Assembly (NCBI GenBank): GCA_963840535.1 | Contig: CAWIZJ010000069.1 | Span: 18,399-82,398, forward strand | Reading direction: 5' to 3' | DNA length: 64,000 nucleotides | DNA from: VAZQ01 sp963840535 | GTDB lineage: Bacteria; Pseudomonadota; Alphaproteobacteria; Rhizobiales; Xanthobacteraceae | Shown: piece by piece, positions 55,706-63,748 of the stretch | Position numbering within the stretch: the stretch's first letter is position 1 | How the letters are laid out: each line of letters begins with the position of its first letter | Notes under the pieces: generated by a model | The model's database searches: none | The model's input: the letters and a program-made list of their open reading frames with translations, nothing else | Told to the model about the DNA's origin: nothing | Translations under genes and position numbers: made by a program

Positions 55706-56942
55706 ATGAGCGCTGCGCGTAGCATCGTGATCGTCGGCGGTGGTCCCGCGGGAGTCGCGGCAGCGCTTGCAGCCAAACAGCAGGATCCCGGGGCACAGGT
55801 CGTGCTGCTCAATGACGAGCATTGCGAGCCCTACGAAAAGCCCCCCTTGTCCAAGGCCGTGCTCACCGGCAAGACCACGCCCGACGCCGCTCCGATCGCC
55901 GGCCGCGACGGAATTGCCGGAAGCGGCGTGGTGCTCAGGTCCGGCACGCGCGTAAGCGAGATCGATCGCGTCGCGCGCGCGCTCGTCGCCGAATCCGGCG
56001 AGCGCCTGGGCTATGACACGCTGGTCCTTGCTACCGGCTCGACCAATCGCGCGCTTCCGATGTTTCCGCCCGCTCGCAACGGGATCCATTATCTGCGCAC
56101 CAAGGCCGAAGCGCTCGTGCTCAAGGAGCATCTGCAACGCAGCCGGTCGCTGATCGTCATCGGCGGCGGATTGATCGGCCTCGAGGTGGCCGCATCCGCT
56201 GCCGGGCTCGGCCTTGCTGTCACAGTGATCGAAATGGCGCCACGTATCCTCGAGCGGGTCTGCGACGAGGGAAGCTCCGCGCTGATCCACGCGCGCCACA
56301 GCACAAGCGGCGTCGAAATCCGGATCGAAACCGCGGCATCCGCTTTCAGCGAACTGCCGGATGGCCGGCTCGCGGTCGAGACCCAGATCGGCGACGCCAT
56401 CGTCGCCGATCTCATTGTGGTGGGGACCGGAGTTCGCGCCAGACGATTCGTTGGCCAAAGGCGCGGGCATCGCCGCACGGGATGGCATCATCGTCGACCA
56501 CCATGGCCGTACCAACGATCCCGCCATCTTCGCGGCCGGCGACTGCGCGCGGCTCCCCGGTCCAGAGGGACCGGTACGACTCGAGAACTGGCGCCACGCC
56601 CAGGAGCATGGCGCCGTCGCCGGCCGCAACGCGGCGGGGGGTGACGTCACCTACGACGTAGCGCCCTCGTTCTGGTCGGAGCAATTCGACATGTACATTC
56701 AGGGCGTGGGCTGGCACCCCAAGCAGGCGCGCGCGCGAGTACACCGTCAAGTCGGCGCCGGCGCCTCGCTGCTGTTCGAGCTCGATGGGACTCATATCGC
56801 CTACGCGATCGGCATCAACGCTCAGCGCGACATCGCCGTGACGCGACGTCTGATCGAGCGTCGCGTACCGGTCGAGGCTGCAGAGCTTGCCGATACCGAA
56901 AAGCCGATCGGAGCGCTGCTGAAGACGAAAGTACAGCCATAG
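55706..56942 (+). pseudogene. FAD-dependent ferredoxin reductase, frameshifted
   Basis: This is a BphA4/rubredoxin-reductase-type NAD(P)H-dependent flavoprotein of about 411 residues. FAD motif: SIVIVGGGPAGVAAALAAKQ; conserved PYEKPPLSKAVLTG; NAD motif: LIVIGGGLIGLEVAASAAGL; second FAD motif: IFAAGDCARLPGP. The frame changes near 56444 (GTGVR, then PDDSLAKGAGIAARDG), with an extra G. It reduces a ferredoxin, most simply the adjacent Rieske protein. The start at 55706 is preceded by GGGGAGGAGGG at a longish distance. Confidence 0.85.
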
Positions 56943-56949
56943 GCTTACC

Positions 56950-56970
56950 GGCCGACCCTTCGGCCTGCTT
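56950..56970 (+). terminator. Weak hairpin after the ferredoxin reductase gene
   Basis: GGCCGA/TCGGCC with a short loop is followed by TGCTTCTT. It is a weak candidate for a terminator between this cluster and proA. Confidence 0.3.
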
Positions 56971-57059
56971 CTTATCCGTTTACATTTGCGCATGGCGCCT
57001 GGCACCCCGGGGCGGCCTCGCGGGACCGCCGTGAACATGCTAGGAGCAATTCTCGGAAC

Positions 57060-58361
57060 ATGGATTTCGCCATGAGCGCACCGCTCAAGACCGTCGACGG
57101 CTCCGACATCGCTGCCCTGATGCGCGGAATCGGACGACAGGCGAAGAGCGCTGCACGCGTTCTGGCGCTCGCGCCGCCGGCTCGCAAGGACGCGGCGCTC
57201 TCGGCCATGGCAGCAGCGATCCACGCCCGCCAGGCGGATATCCTCGCTGCCAATGCCCAGGATCTGGCCGAGGGCAAGGCATCGGGCGCGACTAGTGCCT
57301 TTCTTGATCGGCTCGCACTGGACGGCAAGCGCGTTGCTGCCATAGCCGAGAGCCTCGACGTGGTGCGCTCGCTCGCCGATCCGATCGGCGCGGTGACGGA
57401 GCGCTGGACACGCCCCAACGGAATGACCATCGAGCGCGTGCGAGTACCGCTCGGCGTGGTAGGCATCATCTACGAGAGCCGCCCAAACGTCACCGCGGAC
57501 GCCGCTGCGCTCTGTCTCAAGGCGGGTAATGCCGCCATCCTGCGCGGTGGTTCGGAAAGCCATCGCTCCAATCGCGCGATCCACGCCGCCCTGATCGAGG
57601 GCTTGCGGACGGCTGCGCTGCCTGACGGAGCGATCGCGCTTGTCCCAACCCGCGAGCGCGCTGCGGTCGGGATGATGTTGGCTGGACTCGACGGCGCGAT
57701 TGACGTCATCGTACCGCGCGGTGGCAAGAGCCTGGTCGCACGCGTCGAGAGGGAAGCGCGCGTGCCGGTATTCGCGCACCTGGAGGGTATTTGCCACGTC
57801 TACGTGGCCAGCGGCGCCAGACTGGATATGGCGAAGAGCATCGTGCTCAACGCCAAGATGCGACGCACCGGGGTGTGCGGCGCGGCCGAGACCCTGCTCG
57901 TCGACCGCACGGTCGCGGCCACTCATCTGGCGCCGCTGGTCACCATGCTGCTCGATGCCGGCTGCGAGGTGCGCGGCGATGCCGCGACCGCTGCCGTCGA
58001 TTCTCGCGTAAAGCCAGCGAGCGAAGAGGACTGGTCGACGGAGTATCTCGACGCGGTGATCTCGGCCAAGGTCGTCGATGGCATCGACGCCGCGATCGCG
58101 CATGTCGAGCGCCACGGTTCCCATCACACCGATGCGATCGTGACCGAGGATGCGGCCGCGGCGGAGAAATTCCTGCGCGAGGTCGATTCCGCCATCGTCC
58201 TGCACAATGCCTCGACACAGTTCGCCGATGGGGGCGAGTTCGGGTTCGGCGCCGAGATCGGCATCGCCACCGGCCGCTTCCATGCTCGCGGGCCCGTGGG
58301 CGTCGACCAGCTCACAAGCTTCAAGTACCGCGTGCACGGCTCGGGACAAATCAGGCCGTGA
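57060..58361 (+). CDS. proA: Glutamate-5-semialdehyde dehydrogenase (gamma-glutamyl phosphate reductase)
   Basis: The 433-residue ProA catalyses the NADPH-dependent reduction of gamma-glutamyl phosphate in proline synthesis. The catalytic cysteine lies in MRRTGVCGAAETLL (about residue 273), and other landmarks are PLGVVGIIYESRPNVTADAA and LRGGSESHRSNRAI. MDFAMSAPLKTVDG starts at 57060; M at 57072 is an alternative. The stop overlaps the nadD start (GTGA). The partner proB, often just upstream in Hyphomicrobiales, is absent; the ferredoxin reductase gene is there instead. Confidence 0.95.
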   Translation: MDFAMSAPLKTVDGSDIAALMRGIGRQAKSAARVLALAPPARKDAALSAMAAAIHARQADILAANAQDLAEGKASGATSAFLDRLALDGKRVAAIAESLDVVRSLADPIGAVTERWTRPNGMTIERVRVPLGVVGIIYESRPNVTADAAALCLKAGNAAILRGGSESHRSNRAIHAALIEGLRTAALPDGAIALVPTRERAAVGMMLAGLDGAIDVIVPRGGKSLVARVEREARVPVFAHLEGICHVYVASGARLDMAKSIVLNAKMRRTGVCGAAETLLVDRTVAATHLAPLVTMLLDAGCEVRGDAATAAVDSRVKPASEEDWSTEYLDAVISAKVVDGIDAAIAHVERHGSHHTDAIVTEDAAAAEKFLREVDSAIVLHNASTQFADGGEFGFGAEIGIATGRFHARGPVGVDQLTSFKYRVHGSGQIRP

Positions 58362-59032
58362 AGACGTCATGGTCGGGGCGCTCGGCGCACGTCGCGCTGC
58401 CGCTGCATGCTCCCGGGATTCGCATCGGGCTGTTCGGCGGAACGTTCGACCCGCCGCATGATGCCCATCTGGGCGCCTGCTTGATTGCCATGAAACGGCT
58501 CGATCTCGACCAGGTGTGGTGGCTGGTCACCCCGGGCAATCCGCTCAAGGACACGCGCGGTCTCGCGCCGCTCGGCCAGCGTATTGTGGCGGCCCGCGCG
58601 CTTGCGCGCCATCCGCGCATTCGGGTCACCGGCCTCGAGGCACAGATCGGCACCCACTATACCTTCGCCACCATCGCCTATCTGCATCGGCACTGCCCCG
58701 GCGTGCATTTTGTCTGGATCATGGGCGCCGACAATCTGCGCAGCTTTCACCGCTGGCAGAAATGGCGCGGGATCGCGGCCATGGTGCCGATTGCGGTGGT
58801 CGATCGCCTCGGTCCCAGTCTCTATGCCGTCGGCAGCCCGGCCGGGCAGGCGCTGGCACGCGCACGCATCCCGGAACGGAAATCGAAGTCACTTCCAGTC
58901 CGCAAGCCGCCGGCCTGGATCTACCTTCACGGCCTGAAATCGCCCCTGTCGTCGACCGCGCTGCGCGCCGCCCGTCACAAAGGCGACGCCAAACAGCCCC
59001 ACAATAGGGATTCCGGGACGACGACCCGTTGA
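58358..59032 (+). CDS. nadD: Nicotinate-nucleotide adenylyltransferase
   Basis: The 224-residue NadD joins ATP and nicotinate mononucleotide in NAD synthesis. The nucleotidyltransferase motif GLFGGTFDPPHDAHLGAC corresponds to the (H/T)xGH region, and the ATP-binding C-terminal motif SSTALR is present. The GTG start at 58358 overlaps the proA stop, typical of this operon. The first 20 residues and last 15 (Lys/Arg/Thr-rich) are variable. Confidence 0.93.
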   Translation: MKTSWSGRSAHVALPLHAPGIRIGLFGGTFDPPHDAHLGACLIAMKRLDLDQVWWLVTPGNPLKDTRGLAPLGQRIVAARALARHPRIRVTGLEAQIGTHYTFATIAYLHRHCPGVHFVWIMGADNLRSFHRWQKWRGIAAMVPIAVVDRLGPSLYAVGSPAGQALARARIPERKSKSLPVRKPPAWIYLHGLKSPLSSTALRAARHKGDAKQPHNRDSGTTTR

Positions 59033-59529
59033 AACCGTTAGCGGACCATGCCTATCTTAGCGCTGTCCTGCTTCGTGCAGGCCAGCGCTACTGCTGCAGC
59101 GAAAGGAAAGGGACCCTGGCAACACCTGCTCTCTCTCGTGCCGGCGCGCGCCGCGCCGCAGAAACCATCTCCAAGGTACGTCCCCCCGCCGAGGAGATCC
59201 TTCGACTGGTCCTCGCACGCCTGGACGACATGAAGGCCGAGGACACCGTCACCATCAATCTCACCGGCAAGTCCACGATCGCCGATGCCATGGTTGTGAC
59301 CTCCGGCAGGTCGAACCGCCATGTCGGCGCGGTTGCCGATCGCGTGCTTGGAGACTTGGCCGATGCCGGCGTGCCGGGCGTGCGGGTCGAGGGCATGCCG
59401 CATTGCGACTGGGTTCTGATCGATGCCGGCGATGTCATCGTGCACGTGTTCCGGCCAGAGGCGCGCGCCTTCTACAATCTCGAAAAGATGTGGGCCGCGA
59501 CGCGACCACAGGGGCGACGGGCCAGCTGA
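59029..59529 (+). CDS. rsfS: Ribosomal silencing factor RsfS
   Basis: RsfS (Iojap family) binds ribosomal protein uL14 and blocks subunit joining under starvation. The conserved core runs LVLARLDDMKAEDTVTINLT, GRSNRHVGAVADRVLGDLAD, then GMPHCDWVLIDAGDVIVHVF with the typical EARAFYNLEKMW end. The start is unclear: the only upstream in-frame start is TTG at 59029 (TTGA overlap with nadD), which would put a strong hairpin (59058-59090) inside the coding region. A CTG at 59116 after AAGGAAAGGGAC is another possibility, and the first in-frame ATG would lose conserved residues. Confidence 0.88.
   Translation: MKPLADHAYLSAVLLRAGQRYCCSERKGTLATPALSRAGARRAAETISKVRPPAEEILRLVLARLDDMKAEDTVTINLTGKSTIADAMVVTSGRSNRHVGAVADRVLGDLADAGVPGVRVEGMPHCDWVLIDAGDVIVHVFRPEARAFYNLEKMWAATRPQGRRAS
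59058..59090 (+). promoter_or_regulatory. Strong hairpin between nadD and the rsfS core
   Basis: TAGCGCTG/CAGCGCTA (8 bp perfect) continues after one mismatch into CCTGC/GCAGG around a TTCGT loop. The structure could attenuate transcription, protect the mRNA or shield a start site. It lies in a region where the rsfS protein is not conserved. Confidence 0.5.
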
Positions 59530-59574
59530 CGTTGGCCCGAGATCCGCGCTAGGGTCCCGTCCGGATCGTCGCGC

Positions 59575-60057
59575 ATGCGGATCGTCGTCGTCGCCGTCGG
59601 CCGGTTGAAGCAAGGTCCCGAGCGAGAGCTTGCGGAGCGCTATCGCAAGCGCGCGGCTCAAGCCGGTCGGACCGCCGGTCTGCAAGCCTTCGATATCGTC
59701 GAGATCCGGGAAAGCCGCGCCGCCGACGCCACCCGGCGAATGCTCGAGGAATCAATCGCCATCGCCAACGTGGTCCCCGACGGCGCCGTCACCGTGATCC
59801 TGGACCAACGTGGCGAAAGCCTGTCGAGCGCATCTTTTGCCGGCCAGCTACAAGGATGGCGGGCGCAGGGCAAGCCGGCCGCCGTATTCATCGTCGGCGG
59901 TCATGACGGAATCGCGCCGAGCCTGCGAGAAAAGTCCAGCTTCGGCTTCGCCTTCGGCGCAGCCACTTGGCCGCATCAACTGGTTCGAGTGATGCTGTTG
60001 GAGCAACTCTACCGCGCCGTCACTATCCTGGCTGGACATCCCTACCATAGGGCGTAA
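59575..60057 (+). CDS. rlmH: 23S rRNA (pseudouridine1915-N3)-methyltransferase RlmH
   Basis: The 160-residue SPOUT methyltransferase modifies pseudouridine 1915 in 23S rRNA using SAM. The knot region is clear: VTVILDQRGESLSSASFAG, VFIVGGHDGIAPSLREKSS and the C-terminal MLLEQLYRAVTILAGHPYHR. Length and end are canonical. It begins MRIVVVAVGRLKQGPERELA, 45 bp after rsfS. Confidence 0.96.
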   Translation: MRIVVVAVGRLKQGPERELAERYRKRAAQAGRTAGLQAFDIVEIRESRAADATRRMLEESIAIANVVPDGAVTVILDQRGESLSSASFAGQLQGWRAQGKPAAVFIVGGHDGIAPSLREKSSFGFAFGAATWPHQLVRVMLLEQLYRAVTILAGHPYHRA

Positions 60058-60138
60058 TCGCCTGCCCTTCGTCTTAATCCGGTACGAATCATGGTTACTT
60101 ATTGCGGGCGTTGGACGCGTCCTTCATAGAACGGACCG

Positions 60139-61512
60139 ATGCCGGCCCTGTCGACCTCGCCCACGGTTCTCCGCCCACTCGTCCTGGCGTTGCTGGGCGC
60201 TTTGCCACTGGGGCTATTGGCCGCCACGGCACAAGCGCCGCGCGTTCGCGCTCAATCGCCGGCCGAGTCCGGTCACCCCCCCGCAGCATCCACCACCGAT
60301 CGCGATTCCCTCAGGCAGCGCGAGAAAGAGCTGGAAGCGCTCCGCACCGAGCAGCACAGGGCGCAGGAGAACGAGGCCCGTCTCAAGCGCGAGATCGAAT
60401 CGATTGCCGGCGACCGACGCAAGTTCAATCAGCAGATCATAGACACTGCGTCCCGCGTCGTGAGCTTGGACGAGCGCATCGCGAAGACCCATGATCGCCT
60501 GCGGCCGCTCGACGACAAGGAACAGGCCCTGCGGGCGTCGTTGGAGCAACGGCGCACCCTCATCGCCGAGGTGATGGCGGCGTTGCAGCGGATTGGCCGG
60601 CAGGCACCCCCCGCGCTCATCATTCGGGCCGAGGACGCGCTGGCATCGGTGCGCTCGGCCATGATGCTGGGCGCGGTGCTTCCGGAGATGCGGCAGCAGG
60701 CCGAGGCGCTGGCCGCCGATCTCGCCGAGTTGGTCCGGCTGCGCAGGCAGATCGGGGAGGAGCGCGAAAGCCTCGGGCGCGACTTGTTGGTCGTAACCGA
60801 CGATCGCCGGCGGCTGTCGCTCATGGTGGAGGAGCGCCAGCGACGCCAGGCCGAGGCGGAACAAGCCCTCGCCGAGGAACGCCGGCGCGCTGCGCAGCTC
60901 GCCCGCCAAGCCGAGGACCTCAATCAACTCATCTCCCGGCTCGAGCAGAGCCTCGAATCTGCCGCGCGCGCCGCAGCGGAAGCGGCGCGCCGGGGCGAAG
61001 AAAGCAAGCCCTTCGAGGGGAAGCAGAATCTTGCCGCGTTCAGGGATCCGGGACGGTTGACCCCGGCCATCGCCTTTGCCTCGGCCAAGGGAATGCTGCC
61101 GTTGCCGGTCAACGGCCCCCGAATCAGGGAATTCGGGGCCCCGGATGGGCTCGGAGGCACCGAAAAGGGCCTGTCGATCGCCGCCCGCTCCGGCGGTCAA
61201 ATCACGGCTCCGTGTGATGGCTGGGTCGTCTACGCCGGCGTTTTCCGCAATTACGGCCAACTCTTGATCCTCAATGCCGGCGGCGGGTATCATGTCCTGC
61301 TCGCCGGAATGGAACGGATATCCGTTGATTTGGGGCAGTTCGTGGTGACGGGCGAGCCCGTTGCGGTGATGGGCGAAGGAGCCCATTCCGCCGCTGCTAT
61401 CACGGGCGGAACAAGCCAACCCGTCCTATATGTGGAATTCCGGAAGGACGGTATCCCCGTCGATCCAGGCCCATGGTGGGCCGCAAGTGAAGGTCAGAAG
61501 GTTCGCGGATGA
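60139..61512 (+). CDS. envC: EnvC-like murein hydrolase activator
   Basis: The 457-residue periplasmic protein has a signal peptide (about 1-35), a long coiled coil (about 50-300; RQREKELEALRTEQHRAQEN, EERQRRQAEAEQALAEERRR) and a C-terminal LytM/M23 domain (about 330-450). The LytM zinc ligands are largely missing (IAARSGGQITAPCDGW; LYVEFRKDGIPVDPG lacks the HxH), as in EnvC activators of amidases during cell division. It starts MPALSTSPTVLRPLVLAL at 60139. Its stop overlaps ctpA (ATGA). Confidence 0.9.
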   Translation: MPALSTSPTVLRPLVLALLGALPLGLLAATAQAPRVRAQSPAESGHPPAASTTDRDSLRQREKELEALRTEQHRAQENEARLKREIESIAGDRRKFNQQIIDTASRVVSLDERIAKTHDRLRPLDDKEQALRASLEQRRTLIAEVMAALQRIGRQAPPALIIRAEDALASVRSAMMLGAVLPEMRQQAEALAADLAELVRLRRQIGEERESLGRDLLVVTDDRRRLSLMVEERQRRQAEAEQALAEERRRAAQLARQAEDLNQLISRLEQSLESAARAAAEAARRGEESKPFEGKQNLAAFRDPGRLTPAIAFASAKGMLPLPVNGPRIREFGAPDGLGGTEKGLSIAARSGGQITAPCDGWVVYAGVFRNYGQLLILNAGGGYHVLLAGMERISVDLGQFVVTGEPVAVMGEGAHSAAAITGGTSQPVLYVEFRKDGIPVDPGPWWAASEGQKVRG

Positions 61513-62840
61513 TGCGCAAGACTTCCCTGATTCTCCTCGGTGCGGCGGCAGGCATCGCCTTGACGCTCATCTCGACCCAGCCACGCGTCATATTCTACGG
61601 AGCTCGTGCGCAAGCCGCGGCAGCAGACACGTATCGTCAGCTCAGCCTGTTTGGCGACGTGTTCGAGCGGGTGCGGGCGGACTACGTGGAGAGGCCCGAC
61701 GACGGCAAACTGATCGAGTTGGCGATCAACGGCATGCTGGCCGGGCTCGATCCGCATTCCAGTTACATGGACTCGAAGAGCTTTCGCGACATGCAGGTGC
61801 AGACCCGCGGCGAGTTCGGCGGGCTCGGCATCGAGGTGACCATGGAGGATGGCCTGATCAAGGTGGTGGCGCCGATCGACGAGACACCGGCGGCCAAGGC
61901 CGGCATCATGGCGAACGACATCATCACCCATCTCGACGACGAGCCGGTGCAGGGACTGACCCTCAACCAAGCGGTCGAGAAGATGCGCGGACCGGTAAAC
62001 ACTAAGATCAAGCTCAAGATCATGCGCAAGGGCCAGGACAAGCCGGTCGAGGTGGCGATCACGCGCGACATCATCCGAGTGCGCTCGGTACGCTCGCGCA
62101 TGGAAGGCGACGACGTGGGTATCATCCGCGTCACCCAGTTCAACGAGCAGACCACCGAGGGCACGAAGAAGGCGATCGCCGATCTCGGCAGCCAAGCGGG
62201 CGACAAGCTGAAGGGTTTCATCGTGGATCTGCGCAACAACCCGGGCGGCCTGCTCGACCAGGCGATCTCGGTGTCCGACGCGTTCCTCGAGAAGGGCGAG
62301 ATCGTATCGACCCGCGGCCGCAACGCCGAGGAGACCCAGCGCTTCAATGCGCGCGCCGGCGACCTCACCAAGGCAAGGCCGATTATCGTGCTGATCAACG
62401 GAGGCTCGGCTTCCGCCTCCGAGATCGTGGCGGGCGCGCTCCAGGATCACCGGCGCGCCACCGTCATCGGAACGCGCTCGTTCGGCAAGGGCTCGGTGCA
62501 GACCATCATCCCGCTCGGCTCCGGCAACGGTGCTCTACGGCTGACCACGGCGCGCTACTTCACCCCGTCCGGACGCTCGATCCAGGCCAAGGGCATCTCG
62601 CCCGACATCGAGGTGCTGCAGGAGGTACCCGAGGAGCTCAAGGCGCGTACCGATACGCGCGGCGAGGCGTCGCTGCGCGGACATCTCAAGGCCGAGGGCG
62701 ACGAACAGACTGGTTCACAGTCGTACATCCCTCCGGATCCGAAGGACGATAAGGCGCTGCACACCGCGCTCGATCTCATTCGCGGTATCCAGAAGAATTC
62801 GGCCTATCCGCCGAACCCGAAGACGTCGGTGCCCAACTGA
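61509..62840 (+). CDS. ctpA: Carboxy-terminal processing protease (S41 family)
   Basis: The 443-residue periplasmic protease has an N-terminal membrane/signal segment (about 5-22), a PDZ domain (about 95-180; GEFGGLGIEVTMEDGLIKVV) and the S41 catalytic core. The Ser nucleophile lies in INGGSASASEIVAGAL and the Lys in TRSFGKGSVQTIIPLG (about residue 327). It trims C-termini of envelope proteins and often regulates murein hydrolases, fitting its coupling with envC. LRNNPGGLLDQAI is the conserved oxyanion segment. Confidence 0.95.
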   Translation: MMRKTSLILLGAAAGIALTLISTQPRVIFYGARAQAAAADTYRQLSLFGDVFERVRADYVERPDDGKLIELAINGMLAGLDPHSSYMDSKSFRDMQVQTRGEFGGLGIEVTMEDGLIKVVAPIDETPAAKAGIMANDIITHLDDEPVQGLTLNQAVEKMRGPVNTKIKLKIMRKGQDKPVEVAITRDIIRVRSVRSRMEGDDVGIIRVTQFNEQTTEGTKKAIADLGSQAGDKLKGFIVDLRNNPGGLLDQAISVSDAFLEKGEIVSTRGRNAEETQRFNARAGDLTKARPIIVLINGGSASASEIVAGALQDHRRATVIGTRSFGKGSVQTIIPLGSGNGALRLTTARYFTPSGRSIQAKGISPDIEVLQEVPEELKARTDTRGEASLRGHLKAEGDEQTGSQSYIPPDPKDDKALHTALDLIRGIQKNSAYPPNPKTSVPN

Positions 62841-62865
62841 TCCAGCAACAGCGGTAACCGAGTCA

Positions 62866-62896
62866 CGGGGCGGCCTGCCGGCCGCCCCGTTTTGTT
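62866..62896 (+). terminator. Rho-independent terminator after ctpA
   Basis: A perfect 10-bp GC-rich stem (CGGGGCGGCC/GGCCGCCCCG) with loop TGCC is followed by TTTTGTTT. This is the clearest intrinsic terminator in the window and closes the proA-ctpA operon. Confidence 0.88.
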
Positions 62897-62969
62897 TGGC
62901 CGCGTGCCCATCACCGCGGTCAAGCCGAAGTCGAGTTGAAATGGGGCTTGTCGTTCCGGCCGCGCAATG

Positions 62970-63075
62970 CGAAGCATCCCGTGAGCCGAGACTGGTATCC
63001 ACTCTCATTTTTCGAAGCTCTTCCCTGGGTCCCAAATCTCCCTCGCTCCGCTCGGTCGCCCGGGAGGACGCCACG
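62970..63075 (+). repeat. Probable dispersed intergenic repeat upstream of rppH
   Basis: The stretch contains an imperfect palindrome (TCTTCCCTGGGTCC ... CGGTCGCCCGGGAGGACG) around CTCCCTCGCTCCGCTCGG. It resembles repeat elements that I remember from intergenic regions of Hyphomicrobiales. Only one copy is in the window, so the repeat nature is from memory and symmetry. Confidence 0.35.
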
Positions 63076-63077
63076 CG

Positions 63078-63620
63078 ATGCCCGCCTTCGAATCGCTTCC
63101 CTATCGGCCCTGCGTCGGTCTGGCGGTGTTCAACTGTGTCGGCCGTGTGTTCATTGGCCGCCGCCTGGACGGCCCCGAGCATGTCGACGCGGCGCACGCC
63201 TGGCAGATGCCGCAGGGCGGGATTGATCCGGGCGAGGATCCGTGGCCGGCGGCGTTCCGCGAGCTCTACGAGGAGACCAATATCCGCTCGATCGAGAAGA
63301 TCGGTGAGATCAAGGAGTGGCTCAACTACGACATCCCACGCGAGATCCTCGGCCGGTCCTGGCGCGGCAAGTATCGCGGACAGACACAGAAATGGTACGC
63401 CCTGCGGTTCACCGGCGACGAGAGCGAGATCGACATCGCACATCCCGCCGGCGGCCATGACCCGGAATTCGCGCAGTGGCGGTGGGAAGCGATCGAGAAC
63501 CTTCCCCGCCTGATCGTGCCCTTCAAGCGCCCGGTCTACGAGCGCGTAGTCAAAGAGTTCGCAAGATTTTCGAAGTCCCCACCGGCTCCTCGTGATCGTC
63601 CGCCCAGCAAGGTCCGGTAA
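63078..63620 (+). CDS. rppH: RNA pyrophosphohydrolase (Nudix)
   Basis: The 180-residue Nudix enzyme removes pyrophosphate from the 5' end of mRNAs to trigger decay. The Nudix box is GGIDPGEDPWPAAFRELYEE followed by TNI. It begins MPAFESLPYRPCVGLAVFNC and keeps the conserved YRGQTQKWYALRFTGDESEI stretch. It is separated from ctpA by the terminator and the repeat, so it has its own promoter. It is convergent with atpC. Confidence 0.94.
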   Translation: MPAFESLPYRPCVGLAVFNCVGRVFIGRRLDGPEHVDAAHAWQMPQGGIDPGEDPWPAAFRELYEETNIRSIEKIGEIKEWLNYDIPREILGRSWRGKYRGQTQKWYALRFTGDESEIDIAHPAGGHDPEFAQWRWEAIENLPRLIVPFKRPVYERVVKEFARFSKSPPAPRDRPPSKVR

Positions 63621-63748
63621 CCACCGAGGTCGCCGGGAGGGGACGCAGCTCGCTGTCACGGGCAGGAGGGCCGGTCATCGGCAGGCGGTACCCTCCCACC
63701 GGCTCAGATTTCACCTTCGCGTGAAAGTGAGCGTCTTGCCAGGCTTGG

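Noticed and set aside
1733..56942. Programmed ribosomal frameshifting as the cause of the many +1 shifts
   Set aside because: The sites share no slippery heptamer or stimulator structure, and occur in many unrelated genes, so recoding is unlikely.
56412..58370. 652-codon minus-strand ORF opposite the ferredoxin reductase and proA genes
   Set aside because: It spans two well-supported plus-strand genes and has no recognisable domain; a GC-rich shadow.
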